DNA of 64,000 nucleotides from Chloroflexota bacterium. Lineage in GTDB: Bacteria; Chloroflexota; UBA6077; FW602-bin22. Shown one piece after another: positions 16,826 through 25,166 of this stretch. The notes beneath the pieces were generated by a model, which did not search any database, was not told the DNA's origin, and saw only the letters and a program-made list of their open reading frames with translations. Location: the NCBI GenBank assembly GCA_016875715.1, contig VGOZ01000002.1, forward strand, positions 22,028 through 86,027. Reading direction: 5' to 3'. Every line of letters begins with the position of its first letter. Position 1 is the first letter of the stretch. A program made the position numbers and the translations under genes.

Positions 16826-17746
16826 GTGATCCAGGATAGCCGGCACACCATCATCGTCCCGCTCGACGGATCAGACCTGGCTGAGCACGCATTGGGCGCA
16901 GCGCTGCGTCTGGCCCCTCCCATGCGTGCGGCGCTGCTACTGCTCCGCGTCGTGCCCGAGTTTCCGCCCGACGAGCGCGTGCGTCAGGCAGCATCGGTCG
17001 AGGCCGGCGACGCCTACCTCGCGCCGCTCGCTGAGCGGGTCCACGAGTTAGGGCTGCCCGTGCAGATCGTCACCTGCGCGGGAAACGCGTGGGAGAAGAT
17101 CGTCGAGAACGCGATCGCCTGGCACGCCTCCCTCATCGTGATGGGAACGCACGGTCGGGGCGCGGTCGACCGCCTGCTCCACGGTTCGGTCGCTGATGCG
17201 GTCGTGCGTCACTCCGCGATCCCCGTGCTGCTGGTGCCGGCGCGCGCGGAGCATCACGCCACACTGGACGGCGATTGCGTGCTCGTGACCGTGGATGGGT
17301 CGGCATTCGCCGAACGCGCCCTGAGCGTTGGGGCTGAGATCGCGCGGGAACTGACCGCGCCGCTCTTCATCCTGCGGGCGTCGTTCTGGGATCCAACGCC
17401 GACCAACGGCCTGGCTCCCTCGATGAGCGCGATCGATCTGATGGAGCAGGAATCGAAAGAGTACGTCGAACGGCTCGTCGACGAAGTGCGCCGCGCGGGT
17501 ATCGATGCCCGCGGCCGCTCGATCTTCTCACCGGCGGCCCGCGCGATCGTCGAGATGGCCGAGGAAGCAAACGCGGCGCTCATCGTGATGGCGACGCACG
17601 GCCGCAGTGGTCTCAGTCGCCTGACGATGGGCTCGATCGCCACCGAGGTCGTCACCCACGCGCGCCGCCCGGTACTGCTCGTGCGGGCGCAGGCCGCCGT
17701 CAACCCGATGCCCATCGTCGCCGGTCCCGCCGTGTCAATTCGGTAG
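16826..17746 (+). CDS. Tandem universal stress protein (two UspA domains)
   Basis: 306 residues, GTG start after GGAGGTG. There are two UspA domains: residues ~8-150 (IIVPLDGSDLAEHAL ... VMGTHGRGAVDRLLHGSVADAV) and ~155-298 (VTVDGSAFAERAL ... VMATHGRSGLSRLTMGSIATEV). The first keeps the ATP-binding G-x2-G-x9-G-S/T motif; in the second the first Gly is Ala. Usp proteins bind ATP or small ligands under stress, including oxygen limitation. The gene precedes a NarL-type regulator by only 6 bases, so it likely shares a transcript with the regulator-sensor pair. Confidence 0.9.
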   Translation: MIQDSRHTIIVPLDGSDLAEHALGAALRLAPPMRAALLLLRVVPEFPPDERVRQAASVEAGDAYLAPLAERVHELGLPVQIVTCAGNAWEKIVENAIAWHASLIVMGTHGRGAVDRLLHGSVADAVVRHSAIPVLLVPARAEHHATLDGDCVLVTVDGSAFAERALSVGAEIARELTAPLFILRASFWDPTPTNGLAPSMSAIDLMEQESKEYVERLVDEVRRAGIDARGRSIFSPAARAIVEMAEEANAALIVMATHGRSGLSRLTMGSIATEVVTHARRPVLLVRAQAAVNPMPIVAGPAVSIR

Positions 17747-17752
17747 TCGGGG

Positions 17753-18397
17753 ATGACACGCGTCTTCCTCTGTGACGACCACGTTCTTCTGCGTGCCGGG
17801 CTCCGGGCGCTGCTCGCATCGGAGCCCGGCCTGGAGATCGTGGGCGAGGCCGGCGATGGTGAATCGGCGCTCGAACAGATCGCTGTCCTGCGGCCGGATG
17901 TGGCACTGATCGACATCACCATGCCGGGCATCGATGGGCTCGAGACCACGAGGAGGCTCTCGGCCCGGGCGCCGGATGTCCGCACGCTCATCCTCACCAT
18001 GCACGATGACCCGGAGTATCTGTACCAGGCACTCGACGCCGGTGCAGCCGGTTACGTGATGAAGAAGGCCGCCGAGCGCGACCTCATTGAGGCGATCCAT
18101 AGAGTGCAGACCGACGGCACATTCCTCGCTCCGGCCGTGCATAGAAAGCTCGCCGCCGACTACATCGCGCGGCGCGACCGAGGCGAACTGGTTGGCCCGG
18201 TCGAGCACTTGACCCCGCGGGAGGAGGAGGTCCTTCGTCTCCTCGCCCAGGGGTACACAAACATGGAGATCGGCGAGACCCTTGTGATCAGCGTCAAGAC
18301 CGTGGAGACGCACCGAGCCCATATCCTGGACAAGCTTGGCCTGCGAAAGCGGGCGGAGCTTGTGCGCTACGCCAGGACGCACGGCCTGCTTGCCTGA
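17753..18397 (+). CDS. NarL/FixJ-type LuxR response regulator
   Basis: 214 residues. The receiver (1-120) has the acidic pair in FLCDDHVLLRAG, the phospho-acceptor Asp in VALIDITMPGIDG, a Thr in LILTMHD and Lys in VMKKAAE. The LuxR-type helix-turn-helix (150-214) reads LTPREEEVLRLLAQGYTNMEIGETL and VKTVETHRAHILDKLGL. It should bind DNA as a dimer when phosphorylated. Its last base is the first base of the downstream sensor (TGATG-type junction). It is clearly paralogous to the frameshifted regulator at 54.8 kb, which also sits beside Usp genes. Confidence 0.92.
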   Translation: MTRVFLCDDHVLLRAGLRALLASEPGLEIVGEAGDGESALEQIAVLRPDVALIDITMPGIDGLETTRRLSARAPDVRTLILTMHDDPEYLYQALDAGAAGYVMKKAAERDLIEAIHRVQTDGTFLAPAVHRKLAADYIARRDRGELVGPVEHLTPREEEVLRLLAQGYTNMEIGETLVISVKTVETHRAHILDKLGLRKRAELVRYARTHGLLA

Positions 18398-19575
18398 TGA
18401 AGGCTCGGCTCACCGCCACCCGCGACCTGTCCTCAGCGGCGCCGGTGACAGCAATGTCCTGGGCCGACCGCGCCGCCGCGCTCCTTCGCGTGCCGCTGGC
18501 GCTGAAGCTGATTGTTGCCAACGGCGCGCTCTTGCTCACCGTCGCCGGCACCGTCGCCTACGTCGATCGGATGGCTTTCGGCGCCGCGGTATCCGTGACC
18601 GCGGTTCCCGGCATCGCGGTGGTCGCCCTCTTCGGCATGATCGCGGCCACAGGCGTGAACGCGCTGCTCGTGCGCTGGGCGCTTGCTCCCCTTCGCGAAC
18701 TGGAGCGTGTGGCCACTGCGGTCGAAAACGGCGACCTGCTTGTGCGCGCCCGGCTCGGTCCGATTCGCGATCGGCAGACAGAGCGCATCGGGGCGCTGGC
18801 AAACCGAATCCTCGATGCCCACGATCAGCACCGCCACCAGATAGAAGCCGCCGCCGCCCAACTCTCCCGGCTGAGCGCCCGGGAGATGGAAACTCGAGAG
18901 GTCGAGCGCGGCGAAGTGGCTATCGAACTGCGTGAGGAGATCGGGCAGGTTCTCACCGCCATCACTGTCGCGTTGCAGGCGCTCGTCAACGAGATCGACG
19001 CCGGCGGCCCGCTCGAATCTGCCCAGATTCGCGATCGGGTCGCCGAACTCATCGTCCTGGCCCGTGATTCGCACGAGAGGTGCCTGCGGCGCGCTCAGGG
19101 GCTCCGCCCGAGTGTGCTGGATGACCTGGGTCTCGTGCCGGCGCTCCGTTCCGCCATCGCACGCTTCGGTGCGACGCACGGCCTGGACATCGTCTTCACC
19201 GTGAGCGATCCACCGCCTCGCCCGCCACGTCACGTGGGCACCGCCCTCTATCGTGTTGTGGAGGAGGCAATCGCCAACACGGTGCGCCACGCCGGCGCGA
19301 CACACATCGACGTGGACCTCGTCGTCGATGACGGCGCTCTCCGCGTCGCGATCGTCGACGATGGGCAGGGGTTCGATGCAACGCGATCCCTCGACCCGCG
19401 GATGCTGGGAATCGCCGCGATGCGTCAGCGGGTTAAGGCGCTGGGTGGGGAACTCGCTCTCTGGAGCGAGGTGGGCGAGGGGACCCGCGTTGAGGCAAGC
19501 GTACCCGAGGGCGCCTGGATGGGCGACGCTCCCACGCCGCATCACATTTCAGGTGATTCCCCGATCCGTGGGTAG
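18397..19575 (+). CDS. NarX/UhpB-type sensor kinase with Arg in place of the phospho-acceptor His
   Basis: 392 residues. Two membrane helices (~35-52 and ~63-88) enclose only ~10 residues, so there is hardly any extracytoplasmic domain. A HAMP-like linker (~90-145) follows, then a HisKA_3-type helix (~168-235) and a HATPase domain (~260-370) with EEAIANTVRHAG, VDDGQGFD, LGIAAMRQRV and GEGTRVE. The family motif normally reads R-x-x-x-EL-H-D-E-x-GQ; here it is AIELREEIGQVLTAI, so residue 179 is Arg (CGT) where His is required. The ATP site looks intact. It may regulate another kinase, act as a phosphatase, or be inactive. It directly follows its presumed regulator. Confidence 0.85.
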   Translation: MKARLTATRDLSSAAPVTAMSWADRAAALLRVPLALKLIVANGALLLTVAGTVAYVDRMAFGAAVSVTAVPGIAVVALFGMIAATGVNALLVRWALAPLRELERVATAVENGDLLVRARLGPIRDRQTERIGALANRILDAHDQHRHQIEAAAAQLSRLSAREMETREVERGEVAIELREEIGQVLTAITVALQALVNEIDAGGPLESAQIRDRVAELIVLARDSHERCLRRAQGLRPSVLDDLGLVPALRSAIARFGATHGLDIVFTVSDPPPRPPRHVGTALYRVVEEAIANTVRHAGATHIDVDLVVDDGALRVAIVDDGQGFDATRSLDPRMLGIAAMRQRVKALGGELALWSEVGEGTRVEASVPEGAWMGDAPTPHHISGDSPIRG

Positions 19576-19590
19576 GACTTCTTTCCTACC
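19571..19590. promoter_or_regulatory. Perfect 7-bp inverted repeat GGTAGGA-CTTCTT-TCCTACC
   Basis: The repeat spans the stop codon of the sensor gene and ends 8 bases before the GTG of the next small gene. It could be a small hairpin controlling that gene's translation or an operator. It lacks the T-run of an intrinsic terminator. Confidence 0.4.
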
Positions 19591-19598
19591 CTCGTGGC

Positions 19599-19844
19599 GT
19601 GGACTTCTGGGATGAGGACCTGATGCTTCGTGCCGGACAGCGCGTTCCGCCGGGGCGCTACATGCGCGTCGACGTGCCCACCGCGCGCACGCTGATCCTG
19701 GAGGTGGAGGACTTCCTCCCGGCCTCGTGCGACGGACACATCGCCCTCTATCAGCCGGCCGCGTTCTGCATGCCGGCATCGCGGACGATCGACGTCTATG
19801 CGTTCGAGGTGTTCGTCGGCGCGGCGAACCTGGCGGCCGCCTGA
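19599..19844 (+). CDS. Small hypothetical protein
   Basis: 81 residues from a GTG: MDFWDEDLMLRAGQRVPPG, then VDVPTARTLILEVEDFLPASC and a C-terminus ending in AFEVFVGAANLAAA. Codon composition matches its neighbours and the length suits a small folded beta domain. Two Cys (DFLPASC and AAFC) are present. It lies 23 bases after the sensor gene in the same direction and may belong to that transcript, unless the 19571-19590 hairpin separates them. Family not recognised. Confidence 0.55.
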   Translation: MDFWDEDLMLRAGQRVPPGRYMRVDVPTARTLILEVEDFLPASCDGHIALYQPAAFCMPASRTIDVYAFEVFVGAANLAAA

Positions 19845-19872
19845 GGGTCGCCCTTGCCGGCGCGCCCCGCGA

Positions 19873-20805
19873 TCACATCAGTTCGCGGACGAGTCCCTGC
19901 GCGAGTTCGGGTGAGATGCCCAGGGAGCGTCGGGCGAGTGCGCCACCCGAAGCCAGGACCGGCTCGAGCTGATCCAGACTGGGCAAATCATCGCGCTTCC
20001 AGAACAGGCCGATAGGGATCTCATCGCCCCAGATGTACGCCTGTTCCATCGCGGCCTGGAAATCCGACGGATCGTGGCCGCGATCCTCCAGCTTGTAGGT
20101 GCGCTGCTTGAAGAAGTCGTGGGTGTTGTCTCGGTTGAATGTGACGCACGGACTGAAACAGTCGATGAGGGCGAACCCCTTGTGGGTGATTCCGCCCTTG
20201 ATGAGCTCGACCAGGTGGCGGATCTGACCCGTATAGCCGCGGGCAACGTAGGTCGCTCCGGCGGCAATCGCGACCGGGATCGGGTTGATCGGGTTCTCGA
20301 CGCTCCCCTGCGGCGTGCTCTTGGTCTTCATACCCTTGATGCTGGTGGGGGAGACCTGCCCCGTCGTGAGGCCGTAGATCTGGTTATCCATCACGATGTA
20401 GGTGAGGTCGACATTACGGCGGATCGAGTGCATGAAGTGGTTGCCACCAATGCCGTAGCCGTCACCGTCGCCGCCGGTCGCGATCACCTTCAGTTCGTGA
20501 TTCGCTAGGGCGACCCCGCTCGCCACAGCAAGCGCGCGGCCGTGCAGCGTATGCATACCGTAGGTATTGATATAGCCCGGGAGGTTCGAGGAGCAGCCGA
20601 TGCCGCTGACCGTGACCACCTCGTGCGGATAGAGCTCCAGCTCCACGATCGCCTGCTTCAGCGCGTTGAGGACGCCGAAATCCCCACATCCCGGGCACCA
20701 ATCGGGCTCGGCCTTCCCCTTCAGATCACGCACGGTGAGATGGGGTCGGGCCGAACGCTCCTGCGGCGAGTCCGCCGGATGGGCGCTGGGTACGACGACA
20801 CTCAT
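19873..20805 (-). CDS. korB: 2-oxoacid:ferredoxin oxidoreductase, beta subunit
   Basis: 310 residues of the thiamine-diphosphate-binding beta subunit of 2-oxoacid:acceptor oxidoreductases. PDWCPGCGDFGVLNAL supplies cluster/ThDP-region Cys. The ThDP-Mg motif GDGDGYGIGGNHF leads to YIVMDNQIYGLTTGQVSPTS. The final ~45 residues are the family's C-terminal extension. With the alpha subunit it converts 2-oxoglutarate (or pyruvate) and CoA to acyl-CoA, CO2 and reduced ferredoxin. Two-subunit enzymes of this layout are usually KorAB (2-oxoglutarate). The ATG at 20805 has GAGGAAGAG upstream and lies 11 bases after the alpha stop. Confidence 0.9.
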   Translation of the reverse strand: MSVVVPSAHPADSPQERSARPHLTVRDLKGKAEPDWCPGCGDFGVLNALKQAIVELELYPHEVVTVSGIGCSSNLPGYINTYGMHTLHGRALAVASGVALANHELKVIATGGDGDGYGIGGNHFMHSIRRNVDLTYIVMDNQIYGLTTGQVSPTSIKGMKTKSTPQGSVENPINPIPVAIAAGATYVARGYTGQIRHLVELIKGGITHKGFALIDCFSPCVTFNRDNTHDFFKQRTYKLEDRGHDPSDFQAAMEQAYIWGDEIPIGLFWKRDDLPSLDQLEPVLASGGALARRSLGISPELAQGLVRELM

Positions 20806-20816
20806 GGACTCTTCCT

Positions 20817-22610
20817 CTAGACTAGGATCTCGTGGGTCGGGACGTAGCGCAGCGTCCCCACCAGGACCTTCTTCACGCCCTCCACGATGTGGTGGGGCAT
20901 GAAGGGCTCGCCATCGTATTTGCGGATGTGGCCGTCGGCGACGAGGCCCGTCTCCGAACGCAGGTAGCGCGCGAACTGGCCGCTGTAGTTGTTCTCGACC
21001 ATGATCGTGCGCCGGGCCCGACCGAAGATGGCCGCGATCGCGTCGCCGTGGAGCGGCACGATCCACTGCACCTGAAGGTTGTTCGCCGTGATCCCCTCGG
21101 CGGCAAGGTGCTCGATCGCCTCCCGAATCACGCCGCGAGTGGAACCCCACCCGACGAGCGTAACCTGGGCATCCGCAGGCCCGAATAGTTCGGGCGGGTC
21201 GAGGCGCGCGAGCACGCCGTCCATCTTCCGCATCCGCTTCTCGTGCATTGCCTGCCGCTTGAGCGGGTTCGTGAACTCGTCGGAGATGAGCACGCCATCC
21301 TCGTCGTGCTCGTCGGTCGCGACCACGTGGACGTATCCCTCGGTACCCGGGAAGGCTCGAGGGGAGATGCCGCTCGGGGTGATCTCGTAACGGTTGTAAT
21401 GGCCGTTGTGCTGATCCGCGGCCGCGCCGTTCGAACTGATCACCTCGCCGCGATCGATCGCGACGTTGAAATCGAGCGCAGCCGGGTCGATCGAGAAGCG
21501 CCCCTCGGAAAGGAGCAGATCGGAGAGGATGATGCCGGGGCACTGGAACCGATCGACAAGATTGAACAGCTTGGGCACGACCGAGAAGCATTCCTCGATC
21601 GAGGTCGGCGCGACGATGATGCGTGGGTAGTCGCCCTGCCCGGCGCCGAGCGCTTGCCACAGGTCGCCCTGCTCGGTCTTGGTGGGAACGCCTGTCGCCG
21701 GACCGGCGCGCTGAACGTCGATACAGACGACCGGAATCTCCATCATCGCCGCCGCGCCGAGAGCCTCGGTCATCAACGCGAAGCCACCGCCGGATGTAGC
21801 GCACATCGCGCGCACGCCTGTATGCGCCGCGCCGATCGCCATGTTGATGACGCCCAGTTCGTCCTCGACCTGGCGAACCATGATCCCCAACTGGCGGCCA
21901 TGCGACGCCATCCAGTGAAGGACGCCGGTGGATGGGCTCATCGGGTAGGCGCAGTAGAACCGCACCCCCGCGGCCGCACCGCCCATTGCCAGCGCGGTGT
22001 TGCCATCAATGAACGCGAGCGGCTTGCCCGTGTCTGGCAGGGGGAAAGGGAACGGCGTGTAATGCGCCGCCGCATGGGAGTACCCAGCCCACGCCACGCC
22101 CACGTTCTCCTTCACTACGGCCTCGCCCTTGGACCGGAACTGGCGCGTGAGGATTTCTTCGAGGATCGAGAACTCCACGCCCATCAGCTGCAGACCCGCG
22201 GCCAGCGCGATCGTGTTCTGCACCAGATCGCCCTTCACGTTCGGGGCGAGCCCCTTGACCGAGAAGGGGCATAACTGCGCCCCAGGACTCGCCGTGCCCG
22301 GCTTGATTCGATCGCCGTTGAACAGGATGGCCGACCCGGCGCCCATCAGCTTCAGGTGCCGATCCATCGTGTCCTGGTTCAGGCAGATCAGCAGGTCGAG
22401 CCGATCGCCGTGGCTGAGGACCGGCGCATCACTCGTCCTGAGCGTGAGGAAGATGTGCCCGCCGCGAATGATCGATTGGTAGGCGTCGTATACGTTGACG
22501 TGCAACCCACGACGCACAAGGATGCGTGCGAGGATATTGCCCGGAGTGGCGATTCCCTGGCCCGCGGCACCACCAATCGCGATTGCGAGATCGACCTTAC
22601 CCACCGACAC
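20817..22610 (-). CDS. korA: 2-oxoacid:acceptor oxidoreductase, fused gamma-alpha subunit
   Basis: 597 residues. Residues ~5-185 are the gamma domain (IAIGGAAGQGIATPGNILA, YQSIIRGGHIFLTLR). Residues ~200-590 are the alpha domain (GVRFYCAYPMSPSTGVLHWM, then the helical CoA/ThDP-interface region and the C-terminal VGWGSTRGVIREA ... GRARRTIMVENNYSGQFARYLR). The fused gamma-alpha order is that of 2-oxoglutarate:ferredoxin oxidoreductases. GTG start at 22610 with GGAGAC upstream. It is the first gene of a two-gene operon with the beta subunit and gives the cell a ferredoxin-reducing TCA-cycle step. Confidence 0.92.
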   Translation of the reverse strand: MSVGKVDLAIAIGGAAGQGIATPGNILARILVRRGLHVNVYDAYQSIIRGGHIFLTLRTSDAPVLSHGDRLDLLICLNQDTMDRHLKLMGAGSAILFNGDRIKPGTASPGAQLCPFSVKGLAPNVKGDLVQNTIALAAGLQLMGVEFSILEEILTRQFRSKGEAVVKENVGVAWAGYSHAAAHYTPFPFPLPDTGKPLAFIDGNTALAMGGAAAGVRFYCAYPMSPSTGVLHWMASHGRQLGIMVRQVEDELGVINMAIGAAHTGVRAMCATSGGGFALMTEALGAAAMMEIPVVCIDVQRAGPATGVPTKTEQGDLWQALGAGQGDYPRIIVAPTSIEECFSVVPKLFNLVDRFQCPGIILSDLLLSEGRFSIDPAALDFNVAIDRGEVISSNGAAADQHNGHYNRYEITPSGISPRAFPGTEGYVHVVATDEHDEDGVLISDEFTNPLKRQAMHEKRMRKMDGVLARLDPPELFGPADAQVTLVGWGSTRGVIREAIEHLAAEGITANNLQVQWIVPLHGDAIAAIFGRARRTIMVENNYSGQFARYLRSETGLVADGHIRKYDGEPFMPHHIVEGVKKVLVGTLRYVPTHEILV

Positions 22611-22728
22611 AGTCTCCGAGACGTCGTCTAGCGGTCGAGCCGCGGCGGGTCGTGATCCCAGTCGCGTCTATGGCCCGCTCCAGTTCTGTATGTGACACCG
22701 TAGCACAGGGGCCCTTCCCGGGGTGCGT

Positions 22729-23325
22729 TCATCCTGGCGCCGCCGGGTATCCAGCGGCTTCCGCTTCCGCCACCGAGGCGTAGCAGCGGGTCGGACGTGC
22801 CGCACGGTAGGCGATGTGCAGCGGCGCGTAGTGACGCCGGTCCGTCGCCGAGATGACTGCCTTGACAGGAAAGGTGCTCGGGCACGTGTCAATCGCGACT
22901 GGCGGCATGCCTGCTTCGGATTGACTGTTCCCCATTCGGGGTACCGCCGTCGCACCGCCGAGCGGCGCTAGAGTGCGGACCGCGGGTAGGGTGGGCAGGC
23001 CGGGGCGAGGTACCACGGGCCCTGAGCCCGTCGCGGTGACCCGCCCGGCGAACGCGGGCGTGGCGGTTGACAGTCGACGTGCGACCGTGACCGTGGGCCG
23101 GGGCGTCGCCGCCGGTGGGCCCGTGGCGGCGGTGTCGGGAACTCCGCGCACGAGCGAGACGGTGGTCCGCTGGGCGGCTGGACGTTCCGGTGTTGTGGGG
23201 CGCTCCGGTGTCGGTGACCCGGGTCCGCCTGCGACGAGAACGCCGCGCGTCGACGACCCCGGGGTGATCGGCTGCGGTTCCGGGGTGCCACACCCGCTCG
23301 CGCCCCAGACGAGCGCCACCGTCAC
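22729..23325 (-). CDS. Lipoprotein with Thr/Pro linker and C-terminal sunset-like domain
   Basis: About 198 residues. The N-terminus is a lipoprotein signal ending WGASGC, then a ~120-residue Pro/Thr/Ala-rich linker. The last ~50 residues (TCPSTFPVKAVIS ... YRAARPTRCYASVAEAEAAGYPAA) resemble the small Cys-containing surface domain often called sunset: C-P-x3-P-I/V-K-x, Y-x-P, C-Y/F-x-S/T-x-A-E-A-x-x-A-G-Y/F. This domain is found at the ends of secreted nucleases and surface proteins; its role is unclear. I used the GTG at 23325, six bases after the amidohydrolase stop; no better start exists before the signal. Downstream of the amidohydrolase, probably same operon. Confidence 0.65.
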   Translation of the reverse strand: MTVALVWGASGCGTPEPQPITPGSSTRGVLVAGGPGSPTPERPTTPERPAAQRTTVSLVRGVPDTAATGPPAATPRPTVTVARRLSTATPAFAGRVTATGSGPVVPRPGLPTLPAVRTLAPLGGATAVPRMGNSQSEAGMPPVAIDTCPSTFPVKAVISATDRRHYAPLHIAYRAARPTRCYASVAEAEAAGYPAAPG

Positions 23326-23330
23326 AAGCG

Positions 23331-24167
23331 TCAGCCAGAACGCGCGAGAAGTCCGGCCAGCGTTCCGCCGAGGATCTTCGATCGGTCTTCCTCCGACAGG
23401 TGACGCGCCCCCTCGCGGAACGCCTCCAGGCTCTGACGATAGGTCATCGACCGGCGGACGACCGGATAGTCGGATCCCCAGCAGAGCCGGTCCGGCCCGT
23501 ACGCGTCGACGATCGAGCGGAGGAGCGCGAGACAATCCGGATAGGGGAAGCCCCACGCCCGCTCGGAGGCGTAGTGGAAGCCGGAGATCTTCAGCCAGAT
23601 GTTGGGGATCGCGGCCGAGCCCAGCACCGCCGCGATGGTGTCGGGTTGCCCGACCCTCGCCGAGCCCATGTGGTGGCAAAGGAAGGTGAGTTCCGGGAAG
23701 TCGCTCGCCAGCCGTCGGAGCATCGGTTGGAGGTGAGCGGGCAGCGCCAGGCTGACGATCTGGCGGTGCGCCCTAGCGACCGAGAAGAAGGATCGCGCTT
23801 CCGGTCCGAGATACCAGGCACCATCGTCCTCGGCTCGTATGTAGTGGGTGAATCCCTTCAGGCTGTAGCGCGCGATCGCCGACTCCAGGCGGTGTGCGGC
23901 GCCGGGTGCCTGGTAGGTCGGCCACCAGAAGCAATCGACATCGGCGAACTGGTCCAGGCGTGCGCCGTGAACGCGCACGCATGCGTGGCCGTAGTCGTTG
24001 TTCTCCGGGTTGTGATCGATGCGCGCGCACACGAGTACCGCGCGGTCGACGCCGCATCGATCCATCTCCCACAGGAGTTGCTCGACACGACCGCGACTCT
24101 CCGGATCGGGGACGGGCGGCTCGTAGGGCCAGCGCCGCCAGGCGTGGCAGTGAGAGTCGACGATCAC
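23331..24167 (-). CDS. Amidohydrolase (amidohydrolase_2/TIM-barrel) family protein
   Basis: 278 residues. MIVDSHCHAW gives the first His-x-His metal motif, LTFLCHHMGSA the central His, and LCWGSDYPVVRR the distal Asp, matching the amidohydrolase-2 family (ACMSD/LigJ/lactonase-like). Such enzymes hydrolyse or decarboxylate aromatic or lactone intermediates; the substrate is not predictable here. The GTG start overlaps the stop of the DUF2277 gene by four bases, indicating translational coupling. Confidence 0.88.
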   Translation of the reverse strand: MIVDSHCHAWRRWPYEPPVPDPESRGRVEQLLWEMDRCGVDRAVLVCARIDHNPENNDYGHACVRVHGARLDQFADVDCFWWPTYQAPGAAHRLESAIARYSLKGFTHYIRAEDDGAWYLGPEARSFFSVARAHRQIVSLALPAHLQPMLRRLASDFPELTFLCHHMGSARVGQPDTIAAVLGSAAIPNIWLKISGFHYASERAWGFPYPDCLALLRSIVDAYGPDRLCWGSDYPVVRRSMTYRQSLEAFREGARHLSEEDRSKILGGTLAGLLARSG

Positions 24168-24436
24168 GCGGCGGGTCCCGGCGCCACGCGGCGGGAGCGC
24201 CGGGGCGTCCAGGCCTGATCCGGCGCCGGCGGTGGGAGATTCTTCGCGACTTCGTCGAGGAGGCGTCGCGTCGTCGTCACGATCTCCTGGACCGCCGATT
24301 CGAAGACCGCCTCGTGGCGGGCGGTCGGCCGCGAGAAGCCGCTCACCTTGCGCACGAACTGCCGCGCGGCGGCGGCGATGGCGGCGTCATCGCCGATCGC
24401 GCCGCCGTTCCGCAGGATCTGAATGCTCCGACACAC
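24164..24436 (-). CDS. DUF2277 family protein
   Basis: 90 residues matching DUF2277: the family begins M-C-R-x-I-x-x-L-R-N, here VCRSIQILRNGG from a GTG. It continues with AAARQFVRKVSGFSRP and a helix EIVTTTRRLLDEVAKNL, then a Pro/Arg-rich tail. Function unknown, widespread in Actinobacteria and Chloroflexota. The start at 24436 was chosen by the conserved M/V-C-R opening. Its stop overlaps the amidohydrolase start. Confidence 0.88.
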   Translation of the reverse strand: MCRSIQILRNGGAIGDDAAIAAAARQFVRKVSGFSRPTARHEAVFESAVQEIVTTTRRLLDEVAKNLPPPAPDQAWTPRRSRRVAPGPAA

Positions 24437-24545
24437 GAGCACATCCCTCCCTCGGTGGTGCATCGTCGCAGGCAGCCCGCGGCGCGGGCAAGGACCAGGG
24501 TCCGCATCCGTGCGCCCCGCCGCGCCGCATCACCCCGCGACCGCG

Positions 24546-25166
24546 CTACCAACCGCGGGCGATCCACTCCGCGAGGTGAGGGCGCTCGGCGCCGATCGTT
24601 GTTTCCCTGCCATGGCCCGGGTACACCCGCGTCTCGTCCGGAAGCACGAACAGGTGTGTCTTGATCTTCTCGATGAGGAGAGGGAAGTCACTGCCGGCGC
24701 GTCGCGTGTTGCCGGGACCGCCCGGGAAGAGCGTGTCGCCGGCGATCAGGTGGCCCGGGTAGGAGAAGCAAACGCCGCCGGCGGTGTGGCCCGGTGTATG
24801 GAGCACCAGAAACGAAAGTGACCCGACGGTGAGGAGGTCGCCGTGCTCCAGGTAACGGTCGGGACCGCTGCTGAGCGCCGCCGCGTCCGCGCGGTGGATC
24901 GCCACCGGGACGTCCAGCGCCGATCGGACTGCGTCCAGCGCGCGGATGTGATCGCCATCGCCGTGTGTTTCCCAGATCGCCTGGACCTTCGTATCGTGGC
25001 ACGCAGCGAGGATGCGCTCCGCCTCGTCAGCGCAATCGACGATCACACTCTCCCGCGTCGCCGCGTCGATGAGGATGTAGACGTTGTTGTCCAAACCGCC
25101 GACCGAGAGTTTCCGGATGTGCAACCGATCGTCGGCGAATTGCGGATCCGCGTAGCGCGTCGCCAC
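24546..25166 (-). CDS. MBL-fold hydrolase, glyoxalase-II-like, with altered metal motif
   Basis: 206 residues of the metallo-beta-lactamase fold, closest to the glyoxalase II / persulfide dioxygenase-like group: LDNNVYILIDAATRESVIVDCAD, IWETHGDGDHIRAL, FLVLHTPGHTAGGVCF, GDTLFPGG and VYPGHGRETTIG. The usual H-x-H-x-D-H metal motif reads H-G-D-G-D-H, so the second His is Asp (GAT); the other ligands remain. Some MBL subfamilies carry such a variation. The start was set at the GTG at 25166, where homology begins; the frame remains open upstream through a region of hairpins that does not look coding. Confidence 0.8.
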   Translation of the reverse strand: MATRYADPQFADDRLHIRKLSVGGLDNNVYILIDAATRESVIVDCADEAERILAACHDTKVQAIWETHGDGDHIRALDAVRSALDVPVAIHRADAAALSSGPDRYLEHGDLLTVGSLSFLVLHTPGHTAGGVCFSYPGHLIAGDTLFPGGPGNTRRAGSDFPLLIEKIKTHLFVLPDETRVYPGHGRETTIGAERPHLAEWIARGW

